The notes under the pieces: model-generated | The model's database searches: none | Seen by the model: only the letters and a program-made list of their open reading frames with translations | What the model was told of the DNA's origin: nothing | Assembly (NCBI GenBank): GCA_945483375.1 | Contig: CALYRQ010000011.1 | Span: 1-11,104 of the forward strand | Direction: 5' to 3' | From: an uncultured Elusimicrobia bacterium | GTDB lineage: Bacteria > Elusimicrobiota > Elusimicrobia > Elusimicrobiales > Elusimicrobiaceae | DNA length: 11,104 bases | Shown here: piece by piece, positions 1 to 6,908 of the stretch | Numbering within the stretch: the first letter of the stretch is position 1 | How the letters are laid out: every line of letters begins with the position of its first letter | Made by a program: the position numbers and the translations under genes

Positions 1-1
1 C

Positions 2-44
2 AATCTCCGCGGCCTGGAAGGCCTTGATTCGTTTTTTTTTTTTT
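2..44 (+). terminator. Candidate intrinsic terminator of an upstream gene
   Basis: GGCCT (11-15) pairs with AGGCC (19-23) around a GGA loop, and AATC (2-5) can pair with GATT (26-29) outside it. The structure is followed by two bases and then an uninterrupted run of 13 T (32-44). Hairpin plus T-run fits Rho-independent termination of something entering from the left, but the stem is short and interrupted. The gene it would serve lies outside the window. Confidence 0.42.
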
Positions 45-53
45 GATAAACTG

Positions 54-100
54 GGGACATCCCGTAGTGTTTCTGTGCGGGATGTCCCTTTTGTGTTTTA
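54..100 (+). terminator. Strong intrinsic terminator hairpin
   Basis: GGGACATCCCG (54-64) and CGGGATGTCCC (78-88) form a perfect 11-bp stem with a 13-nt loop, followed by TTTTGTGTTTTA. The T-rich side lies only on the plus-strand side, so it would stop transcription moving rightward. It is the second hairpin plus T-tract within 100 bp and sits between the upstream unit and the pilin gene. It could insulate the pilin gene or act as a conditional terminator in its leader. Confidence 0.7.
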
Positions 101-132
101 TTTCATTAAAAGCGGTAGATTCGGCGCAGAAA

Positions 133-158
133 CCTATCAGGATGACTTTTTTGATAGG
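133..158 (+). promoter_or_regulatory. Leader hairpin overlapping the pilin ribosome binding site
   Basis: CCTATCA (133-139) is perfectly complementary to TGATAGG (152-158), with a 12-nt loop. The right arm covers the first bases of the AGGGGA Shine-Dalgarno sequence (156-161) that serves the ATG at 169. In mRNA this fold could reduce ribosome access. The pairing is seen directly; any regulatory role is inference, and a 7-bp stem can occur by chance. Confidence 0.35.
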
Positions 159-168
159 GGAAACAAAA

Positions 169-648
169 ATGAAAGGTTTTACGCTTATAGAATTGTTGGT
201 GGTCGTTTTAATCATTGGTATTTTATCATCGGTGGCGCTGCCGCAGTATACAAAGGCGGTAGAAAAATCCCGTGCCACGCAGGGGATGGTTTTGGTGAAC
301 AGTTTGGTAACAGCCCAAAAAGTATATTATATGGCTAACGGCAAATATGCCGCCGGATTTGACGAGCTGGATATTGATTTACCCGGAAATCCCGTAGGGT
401 CCAGCGCCGTTATAAAAGATTTCGACATCACCATGCATGAAATGAATAATTCCTCTCTGGCGCACATCCAAGCCATGTATAACCGCCGGGAATGGGGCAA
501 AAACTGGTATATCATGTTTTATGTTGTCCGGGACAAACTCTATTGTGTAGCCCACGAGGGCAGCGAAGCGGGCAATAAATTATGTAAAAGTTTCAGCCCG
601 AATGTGGAAAATTGCCCCGAAGACGGATATTTATGTTATCCCGTTTAA
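169..648 (+). CDS. Type IV pilin-like prepilin (N-methylation type)
   Basis: This is a 159-residue prepilin-like protein. The class III leader is only MKG, with predicted prepilin-peptidase cleavage before Phe4. The hydrophobic helix [17 protein letters not shown] follows, with the conserved glutamate at mature position 5 (Glu8 of the precursor). Residues 24-36 continue the helix in the style of Elusimicrobiota pilins. The C-terminal part is a globular head with four cysteines (126, 139, 149, 156), suggesting a disulfide-closed loop. The start is set by AGGGGA at 156-161, seven bases before ATG. An in-frame ATG at 142 would give a 12-residue leader, but its ribosome site is poorer. No pilus assembly genes lie nearby, so it is a stand-alone pilin gene. 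It may be a major pilin, a minor pilin or a secretion-system pseudopilin; sequence alone does not decide. By eye it is more AT-rich than the genes to its right. Confidence 0.9.
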   Translation: MKGFTLIELLVVVLIIGILSSVALPQYTKAVEKSRATQGMVLVNSLVTAQKVYYMANGKYAAGFDELDIDLPGNPVGSSAVIKDFDITMHEMNNSSLAHIQAMYNRREWGKNWYIMFYVVRDKLYCVAHEGSEAGNKLCKSFSPNVENCPEDGYLCYPV

Positions 649-654
649 AACGTT

Positions 655-689
655 AAAAAACCCCGCCAAACGGCGGGGTTCTTTCTTTT
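655..689. terminator. Bidirectional intrinsic terminator between pilin gene and pdxA
   Basis: AACCCCGCC (659-667) and GGCGGGGTT (672-680) form a 9-bp stem with an AAAC loop. On the plus strand it is followed by CTTTCTTTTA. Read on the minus strand it is followed by a T-run from the A tract at 655-660. It therefore can end both the rightward pilin transcript and the leftward pdxA transcript. The pdxA stop codon (688-690) touches its edge. Confidence 0.9.
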
Positions 690-1620
690 ATATCTGCGGC
701 CGTTTACTGCGTTCGGCGGCGAACAAAATGGCCGAAATCATGCTGGATTCGTCCGCCTGGTTCTTTCCCGCAATATCAAACGCCGTCCCGTGCGTGGGGG
801 ACGTGCGGGTGAATTTTAGGCCCGCCGTTACGTGTACGATGGGCTCTTTGGCGGCGATTTTAAGCGGCAGGAGCGCTTGGTCGTGGTACATGCAAAGTAT
901 GCCGTCATACCGCCCGCGCGCGTGAGCCAGCCACAGGCTGTCGGCCGGGAACGGACCGTGGGCGCACACGTTCTTGCGGTTTAACATGCGGACGACGGGC
1001 GCTAAACACGTTTGTTCTTCCGAACCAAACTTGCCGTTGTCGCCCGCGTGCGGATTGAGCGCGCACAAGGCGATTTGCGGATTTTTGAGGCCCAATTTTT
1101 CCAAAGCGGCGAGAAATTCCCGCGCGGCGTGGAAAACGCGGTGTTTGGTAAGCAGGGAAGCTACGTCTTTAATGGCAAAATGTTCCGTAACGAGTGCACA
1201 GCGCAAACGGCCGCTGACAAACATCATGAGGCCGTTTTTTCCGGCTTTCTCGCGCAGAAATTCGGTATGCCCGGTATAGGGAATTCCTGCCATGGCCCAG
1301 CTCTGCTTGGAGATGGGAGCGGTAACCAACGAGCAACCGGTTTGTCCGGCCATTTGGCACGCCAGTTCCAGGGCTTTAAAAGAAATCAGTCCTCCCGCCG
1401 GGGTGGGGCCCGGTTTTGCGTCCTGCAAACATTCACACGCTTCCATATTAATTAAGCGGCCCAGGCGGTCGGTAAATCCGGCGCGCGCAAGAGAACACGG
1501 TTCTCCGAAAAGAACCGGGTGGCATGCTTGCTGGACGAGAGGGTTTTTCAAAGCCTTAACAGTTACTTCCGGCCCGACCCCCAGGGGGTCGCCGGTTGAT
1601 ATAAATACAAGAGGTTTCAT
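688..1620 (-). CDS. pdxA: 4-hydroxythreonine-4-phosphate dehydrogenase PdxA
   Basis: PdxA oxidises 4-phosphohydroxy-L-threonine with NAD in the DXP-dependent pyridoxal phosphate pathway; the product loses CO2 and is condensed with DXP by PdxJ. The 310-residue protein (E. coli has about 329) opens with the family signature STGDPLGVGPE. It then shows TAPISKQ (100-106), GHTEFL with His118, LNPHAGDNGKFG with His191, and YHDQALLPLK with His246. These three histidines match the divalent-metal ligands of the family. SPTHGTAFDIAG (274-285) is the conserved C-terminal motif. The start follows family alignment; the ribosome site is weak (GGA eight bases upstream). It is the last gene of the minus operon, just downstream of a SurA-like gene, as in enterobacteria. 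That context favours the biosynthetic enzyme over the catabolic 4-phospho-threonate dehydrogenase relatives, and no partner kinase for the latter is seen. Confidence 0.94.
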   Translation of the reverse strand: MKPLVFISTGDPLGVGPEVTVKALKNPLVQQACHPVLFGEPCSLARAGFTDRLGRLINMEACECLQDAKPGPTPAGGLISFKALELACQMAGQTGCSLVTAPISKQSWAMAGIPYTGHTEFLREKAGKNGLMMFVSGRLRCALVTEHFAIKDVASLLTKHRVFHAAREFLAALEKLGLKNPQIALCALNPHAGDNGKFGSEEQTCLAPVVRMLNRKNVCAHGPFPADSLWLAHARGRYDGILCMYHDQALLPLKIAAKEPIVHVTAGLKFTRTSPTHGTAFDIAGKNQADESSMISAILFAAERSKRPQI

Positions 1621-1636
1621 AATTTGTCCGTTAAAT

Positions 1637-1668
1637 CCGGCAAAGAAAAGTGGGAGTTTTCCTGCCGG
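1637..1668 (-). promoter_or_regulatory. Intercistronic hairpin between the SurA-like gene and pdxA
   Basis: In the 89-nt gap the plus-strand bases 1637-1649 and 1657-1668 pair as a 12-bp stem (one bulged base and one G-T pair) with a 7-nt loop. On the mRNA (minus) side it is followed by ATTTAACGG, with no T-run. It is therefore not a normal terminator. It may be a processing or mRNA-stability element, or have no function. This is the widest gap of the operon. Confidence 0.35.
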
Positions 1669-1709
1669 CGTTGCTAATGAACAAACTTTGTGTTTATCCT
1701 TGTTTTGGT

Positions 1710-2900
1710 TTATTTTTTCTTCGTGTCCGTGGCTGCGGTATCCGTTTTTTTGGCGTCGGTTTTGGCTTCGGCGGCGGATTCTGCGGGCTGCTCGTCCGAT
1801 TCGAACGTAAGGGTAATTTTCACGTCCGCTTTGTTGTAGAGCTGCTCAATATACTGGGCCATGGCCAGCTGTACGCGCTGTTGGGCGAGGTATTGGGCCA
1901 AGTCGCGGGAGATGTCTTCGTAGGAAATAGATTTTTCGGCCCGTTTTTCTTTTACTTTGATGATGTGGAACCCAACTTCGCTTTTAATGGGTTTGCTTAC
2001 TTTGCCGACGGCGAGGGTAAACGCCTGTGCGTCGATTTCTTTCGGGGCGACGCCTTTGATTAAAATCATGTCGCCGCCGGAGGCCAACGCGTTTTTTTCT
2101 TCGGTGTATTTGCGCACGGCGGAGGAAAAGTCCAGGCCGTTGTCGATTTCTTTTTTAATTTGGTTGGCAAGTTCTTCTTTTTTCTTTACGTCTTCGGCGC
2201 TCATGTCTTTGGGGGCGGCCAAAAAGATGTGTCCGATGCGCACTTGTTCGGCTGTAAGTTGTTTAAGTTTGGCGGCAATCAGCTGCGCTTCTTTAAGTTT
2301 CATGGGGTCTTCTTTTTCAAGCGCTTTGATTTTTTTGGTATTGTTTTTCATTACCGCTTCCACGTTGGCGTACAGGGCTTTGGCGTCCGCTTCTTCCACG
2401 GGGGTGACGTTTTCTTTCAGTTTCGTTTCCATCAGTTTGCGCACGGCCACGTCTTTTTTGATTTTTTCTTTGTAGCGTTTGAGCGTCATGCCCTGTTTTT
2501 TGAGGGCTTCGTTAAAGCGTTTGTCGGCGCCTTTGGGGTCTTCTTTGCCGGTGAGTTCATCGACGATAAAACGCGTTTTGATTTCGTTAATCCCCGCGTC
2601 CACTTCAGAGTCTTTCACCTGCACTTTTTCTTCTTCGGCGGCCTGGTACAGGAGCTCTTTGGAAATCAGCTCTTTAAGCACTTCGCTGCCCAGAATGTCT
2701 TTGGCGTGGGGCTGTTGCAAGATTTGGGGCGCGGCGGCCTGGTACTCTGCAATAACGCCCTGGAGGTAGTTGTCGTACTCGGAGGCCAACACGGGGCGGC
2801 CGTTGACAGTGGCGACGGAGGAGTCAATCTTAGCGGAGTAGGCGTTTACGCAACCAAACGCAACGGCGGCGGCTAAAAACAGTTTATTCATTTTTATCAT
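1710..2900 (-). CDS. Periplasmic SurA/PrsA-like peptidyl-prolyl isomerase (parvulin family)
   Basis: This 396-residue exported chaperone/isomerase probably assists folding of envelope proteins outside the inner membrane. Residues 1-23 are a signal peptide (MIKMNK, hydrophobic LFLAAAVAFG core, likely cut after YSA). Residues 25-165 form a helical SurA-N-like chaperone module with VATVNGRPVLASEYD at its start. A charged helical stretch (170-215) leads to one parvulin (PpiC) domain at about 218-320, recognisable by VRIGHIFLA, SGGDMILI and GFHIIKVKEKR. A second helical segment follows. The last 30 residues are a low-complexity Lys/Thr/Asp/Ala tail. The ATG at 2900 has GAGGT eight bases upstream and overlaps the preceding gene by 17 nt; a second in-frame ATG at 2891 gives an 8-nt overlap. 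Either way translation is likely coupled. E. coli SurA has two parvulin domains; this one has one. Confidence 0.87.
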   Translation of the reverse strand: MIKMNKLFLAAAVAFGCVNAYSAKIDSSVATVNGRPVLASEYDNYLQGVIAEYQAAAPQILQQPHAKDILGSEVLKELISKELLYQAAEEEKVQVKDSEVDAGINEIKTRFIVDELTGKEDPKGADKRFNEALKKQGMTLKRYKEKIKKDVAVRKLMETKLKENVTPVEEADAKALYANVEAVMKNNTKKIKALEKEDPMKLKEAQLIAAKLKQLTAEQVRIGHIFLAAPKDMSAEDVKKKEELANQIKKEIDNGLDFSSAVRKYTEEKNALASGGDMILIKGVAPKEIDAQAFTLAVGKVSKPIKSEVGFHIIKVKEKRAEKSISYEDISRDLAQYLAQQRVQLAMAQYIEQLYNKADVKITLTFESDEQPAESAAEAKTDAKKTDTAATDTKKK

Positions 2901-3720
2901 AAATTACGACCTCGTATTTATTCTGCAACGCTTCTAAAACGGCGTCGAGTTTTTTATTTTCCAAAACGGTGCGGATGCGCGGCTCGGCTTCTTTGCGCGA
3001 GAGGCGTTTTTCACCCGTCTTCATTATTATATGAAATCCTTGCGGGGTTTTGATGAACCCCTGTACGCTGCCGTTTGCGGACGTGGCGGCAATCACTTCC
3101 AGCGCGGGGATAAATTCCCCGGGCATGAAGGAAAATTTGTCGCTGCGGATAACTTCCGGCGCCACGCTGTACTGTTTGGCCATCGTGTTCCACTTGGACG
3201 GCGAGGCTTTTAAGGTTCTCAGCACCTGGTCAGCCGTTTGGGCGTTGTCTAAAATAATTTGGCGCACGGTCATTTCATACGGATATTTTTTATAGTAATC
3301 GTCAATTTCTTTATCTGTTACTTCCAGTTGCCCGTTTTCTTTTAATTTGTCGTACCACATCTGTTCCAGGGTTTGGGCGGCGTATTCTTCGTAAATTTCG
3401 TCCAGCTGGGCGCGTTTGTCTTCCATTAAGGCAAGGTAAACGTCGCTTTCGTCCAGTTTTTCTTCTTTGGCGGCCAGCGCGATTAGTTTTTCCCGGGCGA
3501 TGATGTTCAGCAGGTTCTGGCGGCCCATAGGGGTTTGGGCGAATTTGCGGTCTTCGGCTGATAAGAGGCGCAGCCGCTCTTCTACTTCTTCCTGCGATAC
3601 GGCGACGACGCCGACGCGGACCGCTACTTCCGGCGCCGTCGTTTCTTCGGTTTGCGGCTTGGTACAGCCCCAGGCGGCCAGCATAAGTAAGAAAATGATA
3701 AAACCCTTTTTCATATGCAT
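2884..3720 (-). CDS. Parvulin-like peptidyl-prolyl isomerase lipoprotein
   Basis: This 278-residue protein begins with MHMKKG, a hydrophobic stretch, and AAWGC at 15-19. Cys19 is a probable lipidation site, although Trp at -2 departs from the usual lipobox, so a periplasmic or anchored form cannot be ruled out. Residues 31-130 are a charged helical SurA-N-like region. A parvulin-like domain lies at about 149-238, with VRQIIL at its start and PQGFHIIMKTGEKR at its end. The middle of this domain is less typical than in the downstream paralogue, so isomerase activity is less certain than a chaperone role. ATG at 3720 lies 8 nt after the mfd stop, and an in-frame ATG at 3714 is an alternative; neither has a strong ribosome site. 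Its stop codon lies inside the start of the next parvulin gene. The pair looks like a tandem of a membrane-anchored and a soluble folding factor. Confidence 0.83.
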   Translation of the reverse strand: MHMKKGFIIFLLMLAAWGCTKPQTEETTAPEVAVRVGVVAVSQEEVEERLRLLSAEDRKFAQTPMGRQNLLNIIAREKLIALAAKEEKLDESDVYLALMEDKRAQLDEIYEEYAAQTLEQMWYDKLKENGQLEVTDKEIDDYYKKYPYEMTVRQIILDNAQTADQVLRTLKASPSKWNTMAKQYSVAPEVIRSDKFSFMPGEFIPALEVIAATSANGSVQGFIKTPQGFHIIMKTGEKRLSRKEAEPRIRTVLENKKLDAVLEALQNKYEVVIYDKNE

Positions 3721-3728
3721 ATACTATA

Positions 3729-6700
3729 TCATTTTTCCGCCGCGGTGAGCCGATCGAAAAACGCCAGCGTTTCCACCGCGAAGGCGGCCGGGTCTTTGCC
3801 GGCGGGGGGCGTAATATGCAGGCCGTCGCCGTTTTTGGATTTGATAAATTCCAAATTTTCCGCCCCGAAGCGGTTAAAAAGTTCGGCGGGCATGTTGGGC
3901 GGCATTTTGAACCGGCGCGTGAACAACAGCTCTAGGTTGCCGTCTATCCAGTCCATGTGGTAAATTTCCAGCCTGCCCGCGCGTGCGGAAAGCGAAAACA
4001 GAAGGGTTAGATTTAAAATTTCCTGCGGAACGGGCCCGCACAAATCGGCTAGGCGCGTTAAAATCTGCCGCGTTTTGGGTTCGTCCGCACCCATGAGTTC
4101 TTTATAGTATTTTAAGCGTTCTGCTTCGTCAGGCAGGTAGTCGGGCGGAATGTAAGCGGAGAGGGGGAGGCTGACGGTGGCGCGCGCCTTTGTTTCCGGC
4201 CGTTCTCCGCGCAGTTTTTTTACTTCGGCCGATACCAAATCGCAATACAGGCTGAGGCCCACCTCGTTTACGTAGCCATGCTGTTTTACGCCCAACAGTT
4301 CGCCCGCGCCGCGGATTTCCATATCGCGCAGGGCCAGGCGGAAGCCGCTCCCGAGGTCGCCAAATTCCATGAGCGCGGCCAAACGCTGTTTGGCTTCTTC
4401 GGTAGGGTCTTTTTCCTCTTTGGGTTTCCAGTAGACGGCGGCCAGGTCGGCAAAGTTGTCTTCGGTCTGTTCGGATTTTTTAAACAGCCAGTCCGGGTGG
4501 AACAAATAGCAGAACGCCTTTTGGTCGCCGCGGCCGATACGTCCGCGCAGTTGGTAGAGCTGCGCGAGCCCGAAATTGTGGGCGTTTTCCACAATCAGCG
4601 TATTGGCGTTGGTGATGTCGATACCGGATTCGATGATGGTGGAGGCCAATAAAATATCGTATTTCCCGGCGTTAAAATCCCACAGCGTTTGTTCCAGTTC
4701 CTTTTCGTCCATTTGCCCGTGCGCCATACAAATACGCGCCTGCGGAACGAGTTTTTTTAGGAATAAATAGCGCGACTCCATGCTTTGCACGCTGTTGTAC
4801 ACATAGTAAATTTGGCCCCCGCGCGCGAGTTCCTGCGTAATGGCCGCGGCGGCAAGATCGTTATTCCACGCGGTGACGACGGTTTTTATCGGCGTGCGGC
4901 CGCGGGGCGGCGTGTCGATAAGCGAAATATCGCGCAGGGAAGAAAGCGATTGGTTTAAGGTGCGCGGAATGGGCGTGGCGCTTAACATCAAAGAGTGGAC
5001 GCCGGAACTTTTGGCGCGGATTTTTTCTTTCTGTTTCACGCCGAAGCGGTGTTCTTCGTCAATAATTACGAGTCCCAAATCTTTAAATGCGATATCTTGG
5101 CTCATTAAACGATGCGTGCCGATAATGATATCGCACACGCCGTTTTTAAGTTCTTCTATTACTTTGCGCTGTTCTTTGGCGGTCTGAAAGCGGCACAGCA
5201 TGCGTATGTTGACGGGAAAACCCGCCATGCGTTTGGAAAACGTTTTGTAATGCTGGGCGGCCAAAATGGTGGTGGGCACCAGCACCATGACTTGCTTGCC
5301 CGATAACGCCACCCGCAGCGCGGCGCGCATGGCGACTTCCGTTTTTCCGAATCCCACGTCGCCCACCAGCACGCGGTCCATGGGCTTTGGCAGGTCCAAA
5401 TCGTGCAACGTTTCGCGGATGGCTTGTTCCTGCCCGGCGGTGAGCGTATAAGGGAAAGAGTCGGCAAATTCCTGTTCAATGCGCGCGTCGCCCGGCACTT
5501 CGGGCGCGGGGGTGGCTTGGCGCAGGGCTTCGAGCTTTAAAATTTCTTTCGCGGTTTTTTGCGCTTCTTCTTTCACGCGTTTTTTAACTTCTTTCCACGT
5601 GATTCCGCCCAGCACGGACAAAGCCGGTTTCTTGCCGCCCGCGCCGATGTATTTTTGCACTTTTTTAAAATCGTACATGGGTACGTACAGACGGCTGCCG
5701 CGGCGGTATTCAATAATCAGGCAGTCGGTGGGATTGTCGTCCGGGTCCATTACCTGGAGCCCCAGGTAGCGGCCGATGCCGTGTTCCTGGTGGACGACGT
5801 AATCGCCCGCCTGTAGTTCTTTAAAACGTACGCGTTTGGCGCCCTCCACGTCAAAATGTTTGACGACTTTGGCCGCGTTGAAACGGCGGTTCAAAATTTC
5901 GTTGGTGGTGATGAACGCAATTTTATCGTGCGGGCTGTAGAAGCCCTGCGTCAGCGGCGAAATGCGAAAGCGCGCCGTTTTAAAATGCGGGTAATCGGCC
6001 GCCAGTTCCGTCATGCGGTCCAGTTCCCCGCGGTTTAAACAGCAGAGGTTTACCGCAAGTCCCTGTTTTTGCAGAGAGGAAATTTCCCGCTCCACCAGTT
6101 CCATGTTGGCGTTAAAAGGAATGTTGGATTTAAAGCCGCAGTCGCGTGCGTCCGCACTTGGAAGCGCGCGGATAACGGCCGCGGCGGAATAATTTTCCGG
6201 CGTGAAATCCGGGTCTGGCTCGTCGAAAATAAAAGAGCAGTCGGTTAAAAAATCGGTCAGCACGGCGGGCGTCTGTTCAAAAAACAGCGGGATGATGACG
6301 GCTTCGTCCGCGTGTTCTTTGGTATTTTGCGTATCTAAGTCAAACGCGCTGATAAGATCCACCCGGTTACCCGCAAAATACAAGCGTAACGGTTCCGGGC
6401 GCAGGGGGAAAAACACGTCCACCACGCTCCCGCGCGCGGCGTATTGGCCGGGCGTTTCGGCGTATTCTTCGCGCGTATATCCGGCGGCTTCCAGTTTATC
6501 CAAAAGTTCCTGGCGGCGTAAGGTGTCGCCGCGTTTTACGGTAAATGTGCGGTTTAAAAATTCATCCGGGTCCGGCAGAGGGGCGGATAAAGCATCGTAA
6601 TAGGCGCAGGTAAGGCGGGCCTCGGCCGGGGCCGTAAGCAGTTGGTACAGCGCGGCCAAACGGCCCGTGTCCGTTTCCGGAAACAGAGAAACTGCGGCGT

Positions 6701-6872
6701 TTTGCGGCGCAAATTCCTGCGCCGCTTCGGCAAAATCGTCCACGTCTTTATCGGTGACAAACAGGATATTTTGGTGGTTTTTAAGGTAATTTTGGCAAAC
6801 GAAGTACGCCTTTGCGGCGCCGTTGGGCAGGCCGCAGAAAAGTTGAACGGGGGTTGCTTCTTTGTTGTTCAT
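3729..6872 (-). CDS. mfd: Transcription-repair coupling factor Mfd
   Basis: Mfd is a DNA translocase that pushes stalled RNA polymerase off lesions and recruits UvrA. The protein is 1047 residues against about 1148 in E. coli. In order: a UvrB-homology module with the UvrA-binding-type region (about 108-184); a CarD-like RNA polymerase interaction domain (about 345-412, with GDYVVHQEHGIGRYLG); a helical relay (425-450); and a helicase core with Walker A GDVGFGKT (504-511), DEEH (605-608), SATPIPRTL (631-639) and motif VI QLRGRIGR (774-781). A RecG-like translocation motif follows (839-868, IRGAGELLG), then a C-terminal TRCF domain (about 895-990). Compared with the E. coli protein as I recall it, about 100 residues are missing after the UvrA-binding region, and about 24 are inserted after motif VI (about 792-826). 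There is no visible Shine-Dalgarno sequence; a hairpin sits directly before the ATG. Confidence 0.96.
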   Translation of the reverse strand: MNNKEATPVQLFCGLPNGAAKAYFVCQNYLKNHQNILFVTDKDVDDFAEAAQEFAPQNAAVSLFPETDTGRLAALYQLLTAPAEARLTCAYYDALSAPLPDPDEFLNRTFTVKRGDTLRRQELLDKLEAAGYTREEYAETPGQYAARGSVVDVFFPLRPEPLRLYFAGNRVDLISAFDLDTQNTKEHADEAVIIPLFFEQTPAVLTDFLTDCSFIFDEPDPDFTPENYSAAAVIRALPSADARDCGFKSNIPFNANMELVEREISSLQKQGLAVNLCCLNRGELDRMTELAADYPHFKTARFRISPLTQGFYSPHDKIAFITTNEILNRRFNAAKVVKHFDVEGAKRVRFKELQAGDYVVHQEHGIGRYLGLQVMDPDDNPTDCLIIEYRRGSRLYVPMYDFKKVQKYIGAGGKKPALSVLGGITWKEVKKRVKEEAQKTAKEILKLEALRQATPAPEVPGDARIEQEFADSFPYTLTAGQEQAIRETLHDLDLPKPMDRVLVGDVGFGKTEVAMRAALRVALSGKQVMVLVPTTILAAQHYKTFSKRMAGFPVNIRMLCRFQTAKEQRKVIEELKNGVCDIIIGTHRLMSQDIAFKDLGLVIIDEEHRFGVKQKEKIRAKSSGVHSLMLSATPIPRTLNQSLSSLRDISLIDTPPRGRTPIKTVVTAWNNDLAAAAITQELARGGQIYYVYNSVQSMESRYLFLKKLVPQARICMAHGQMDEKELEQTLWDFNAGKYDILLASTIIESGIDITNANTLIVENAHNFGLAQLYQLRGRIGRGDQKAFCYLFHPDWLFKKSEQTEDNFADLAAVYWKPKEEKDPTEEAKQRLAALMEFGDLGSGFRLALRDMEIRGAGELLGVKQHGYVNEVGLSLYCDLVSAEVKKLRGERPETKARATVSLPLSAYIPPDYLPDEAERLKYYKELMGADEPKTRQILTRLADLCGPVPQEILNLTLLFSLSARAGRLEIYHMDWIDGNLELLFTRRFKMPPNMPAELFNRFGAENLEFIKSKNGDGLHITPPAGKDPAAFAVETLAFFDRLTAAEK

Positions 6873-6874
6873 AG

Positions 6875-6899
6875 GCCCGGAGCGTTTTTTATTCCGGGC
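6875..6899 (-). promoter_or_regulatory. Hairpin immediately upstream of the mfd start
   Basis: On the minus strand GCCCGGA and TCCGGGC form a perfect 7-bp stem (plus-strand 6893-6899 with 6875-6881) around an 11-nt A-rich loop, ending two bases before the mfd ATG. A competing 5-bp pairing (6894-6898 with 6904-6908) uses the same bases and starts just after the PBP stop codon. There is no T-run, so this is not an ordinary terminator. It may affect mfd translation; this is inference. Confidence 0.4.
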
Positions 6900-6908
6900 G
6901 GAACCCGG

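Noticed and set aside
1..27. Possible C-terminal end of a coding sequence stopping at TGA 25-27
   Set aside because: Eight codons are too few to judge, and other frames are also open; the bases may equally be only the terminator stem.
43..168. Extension of the pilin gene upstream to the ATG at 43
   Set aside because: It would translate through the 11-bp terminator hairpin and bury the prepilin leader after 42 extra residues. The ATG at 169 has a good ribosome site and gives the normal MKG leader.
688..1620. Catabolic 4-phospho-D-threonate dehydrogenase (PdxA2) instead of PdxA
   Set aside because: No partner kinase or sugar-acid genes are nearby, while the SurA-like neighbour matches the classic biosynthetic pdxA context.
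2160..2876. Phe-rich plus-strand open frame of 238 codons
   Set aside because: It is the complement of Lys/Glu-rich helices in the SurA-like protein, which turn into Phe-rich frames. No start signals or domain support it.
6885..6890. T-run TTTTTT on the plus strand between PBP1A and mfd as a terminator tail
   Set aside because: It lies in the loop of the hairpin and reads as A on the transcribed minus strand; no rightward gene would need it.
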